A DNA stretch of 64,000 nucleotides from Calliopsis andreniformis. Its lineage: Eukaryota; Arthropoda; Insecta; Hymenoptera; Andrenidae. The notes beneath the pieces were generated by a model. The model had not been told where the DNA came from. It was given only the letters and a program-made list of their open reading frames with translations, and made no database searches. Shown in pieces: positions 61,657-64,000 of the stretch; positions within the stretch are counted from its first letter, which is position 1, and each line of letters begins with the position of its first letter. The stretch is taken from the NCBI RefSeq assembly GCF_051401765.1, contig NC_135069.1:12130501-12194500 (forward strand). The letters are read 5' to 3'. Made by a program: the position numbers and the translations under genes.

Positions 61657-62738
61657 CACTGTTCGACAAATTTTGACTTTTTTTCGATTTTGTAAGCGTG
61701 AATAAACATTTCTTATAGATTTCGAAGTGCTGATTACGAATCTGCAAACCGTTTTTTCCCAGAACGTACAGTTTTTGAAAAAATCAATTTTGAAAAAAAT
61801 GACAAATTTTTAACTTTGGGATTTTTTTCTGCTTTTACCATAGTAGTTATTTAGTTGCTCTTTACACGAAATGATTCTGTGGACTCTCCCGAATAAAATA
61901 ATATAAATAGTTATTAGATTATAAACATCGAAGTAGGTTTAAATAACAATTAAAGTGAAAAGGACACCCAAAACGCACCCATTTTTGCTGATATTTTTCA
62001 CTTTATTTTAAAAAGTAAGGGTTTAGGAGAAAATTTGACTATACCACGCGATAGAGCAAACCTTTCTACTGAGGAAAGCATCAGGCGAATGTCCAAAATT
62101 ATTTTTGTTTTCAATATAGAAATAAAATAGTTTGGTGAAACGCGCGGCGGCGACAGTGGTACTCAATGACAGCGGAGTACGCGGAAGACGTTTCGCCTAC
62201 CGCCTGCCGTTCAGCGGTCCCTATACGCATTGACGTCATTGAGTACCACTGTCGCCGCCGCGCGTTTCACCAAACTATTTTATTTCTATATTGAAAACAA
62301 AAATAATTTTGGACATTCACCTGATGCTTTCCTTAGTAGAAAGGTTTGCTCTATCGCGTGGTATAGTCAAATTTTCTCCTAGACCCTTACTTTTTAAAAT
62401 AAAGTGAAAAATATCAGCAAAAATGGGTGCGTTTTGGGTGTTCTTTTCACTTTAATTGTTATTTCAACCTATTTCGATGTTTATAATCTAATAACTATTT
62501 ATATTATTTTATTCGGGAGAGTCCACAGAATCATTTCGTGCAAAGAGCAACTAAATAACTACTACGGTAAAAGCAGAAAAAAATCCCAAAGTTGAAAATT
62601 TGTCATTTTTTTCAAAATTGATTTTTTCAAAAACTGTACGTTCTGGGAAAAAACGGTTTGCAGATTCGTAATCAGCACGTCGAAATCTATAAGAAATGTT
62701 TATTCACGCTTACAAAATCAGACCCGTGTTGAACAGTG
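61657..62738. mobile_element. Foldback transposon copy 5 (1082 bp), independent insertion, TSD TAA
   Basis: CACTGTTCGAC to GTTGAACAGTG, between TAA at 61654-61656 and 62739-62741. The empty site (CCTTAATAATCGTTG) stands at about 43878 and 50699. The sequence is closer to the copy in env (for example CGACAAATTTT at the left end) than to copies 2-4, and its centre differs from theirs. Confidence 0.9.
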
Positions 62739-64000
62739 TAATCGTTGTAATAGCCATAATAATCGTAATAGACATAGTCACCAGAATAATCTGTCTGATG
62801 ATCATAATATTCGTCATAATCATTCTACGAAACAGAATAATCATAATAATCATAATAATAACCATAATAAACTTGGAAACAATTGTAATAACCATTATAA
62901 TTGCCATAAAAACCATAAGAATCGTAATAGCCATAATAATCTGAATGATAATCATAATAACCATACTATCAACCACAATAATCATAGTAACCGTCATAAT
63001 AACCACAACAATCATAACAATCTTAATAATAATTATGATAATCGTAGCAACAATCATAATAGCCGTAATAATCATAGTAATAGTTATACTAACTGTAATA
63101 ATCATAACAACGTAATCATAAACAGAATTATCATGGAAATAACCTTAATAATCGTTATTATAGCCATAATAATAGTAATAGTCATAATCACCAGAATAAT
63201 CTTAGTGATGATCATAGTATTCGTCATAATCATACTATGAAACATAATAATCATAATAATCATAATAATAACCCTAATAAACTTGGAAACAATCATAATA
63301 ACCATTGTAATAGCCATAATAACCATAATGATCATAATAGCCATAATAATCTGAATGATAATCATAATAACCATACTATCAACCATAATAACCATAGTAA
63401 TCGTCATAATAACCACAACAACCATAAAAATCGTAGTAATAATCGTAATAATCCTAGCGACAATCAAAATAGCCGTAATAATCATAGGAATAGTTATACT
63501 AACTGTAATAATCATAACAACGTAATAATCAACAGAATTATCATGGAAATAACCTTAATAATCATTATTATAGCAATATTAATCGTGATAGCCATAATCA
63601 CCAGAATAATCTTAGTGATGATCATAATATTCGTCATAATCATACTATGAAACATAATAATCATAATAAACATAATAATAACAGTAATAAACCTGGAAAA
63701 ATCATAATAACCATTTTGATAGCCATAATAACCATAATGATCATAATAGCCATAATAATCTGAATGATAATCATAATACCCATACTATCGACCATAATAA
63801 TCATAGTAAACGTCATTAAAACCACAACAATCATAAAAATCGTAGTAATAATCATAATAATCCTAGCACCAATCATAACAGCCGTAATAACCATAGTAAT
63901 AGTTTTACTAACTGTAATAACCATAACATCGTTGTAATAAACAGAATAATCATCGAAATAACCTTAATAATCATTATTATAGCAATATTAATCGTGATAG

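Larger units (their letters stand above)
57970..64000. repeat. Third, partial copy of the higher-order repeat
   Basis: From 57970 it follows copy B (47020 onward) at a shift of 10950 until 61653, where a new transposon sits; after it the match resumes at a shift of 12035 to the window end. A few single-base differences are visible (for example near 59378). Confidence 0.82.

Noticed and set aside
27367..63924. Dozens of long open frames rich in Asn/His or Ile/Met on both strands
   Set aside because: They are forced by the ATAATC-type repeat, whose other frames lack stops. They recur with the 410-bp period, overlap on both strands and show no domain.

Overview
The window looks like nuclear DNA of an insect, and I lean towards Hymenoptera with low confidence. 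The basis is an AT-rich background, short GT-AG introns, an env-bearing Gypsy (errantivirus-type) element, an insect-type Polinton/Maverick, and long AT-rich satellite DNA. I see no host gene, tRNA, rRNA or CRISPR array. Almost everything is a mobile or repetitive element.

Positions 903-18607 hold one near full-length Polinton/Maverick of about 17.7 kb. Its terminal inverted repeats are built from 15-bp units carrying the palindrome TGACGTCA. Gene order: a probable split small gene (-), major capsid protein (-), small protein (-), penton (-), adenain-like protease (-), PLA2-like/core protein (-), small protein (-), then packaging ATPase (+), a DUF8207-like protein (+), a coiled-coil fibre-like protein (+), integrase (+), protein-primed DNA polymerase B (-), a spliced gene (+) and a three-exon gene (-). 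The capsid, protease, integrase and polymerase genes are broken by stops and frameshifts. The ATPase, the DUF8207-like gene, the fibre-like gene and the two spliced right-end genes still read open. Three later insertions with matching target-site duplications (TSDs) sit inside it: a 747-bp solo LTR in integrase, and a 365-bp hAT-like foldback plus a 370-bp solo LTR in polymerase. The polymerase also contains a likely 77-bp spliceosomal intron.

Positions 18608-19574 are flank and a possible third solo LTR. Positions 19575-27362 are a decayed errantivirus-like element: gag, zinc knuckles plus protease, RT-RNase H, almost no integrase, env, and a 288-bp 3' LTR. Only about 57 bp of the 5' LTR are recognisable. 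A 923-bp foldback transposon (CACTG ends, 3-bp TSD) is inserted exactly at the env cleavage site.

From 27363 to the end is satellite DNA with a 409-410 bp monomer that grew out of ATAATC-type simple sequence. The left edge is degenerate; the centre is organised into higher-order repeats, including two back-to-back 6821-bp copies (38660-45480 and 45481-52301) and a third partial copy (57970-64000). Each contains the same 1.08-kb foldback transposon, so the transposon was captured and amplified with the satellite. A separate insertion at 61657-62738 has its empty site preserved twice in the same array. The many long open frames in this half are by-products of stop-poor simple sequence, not genes.
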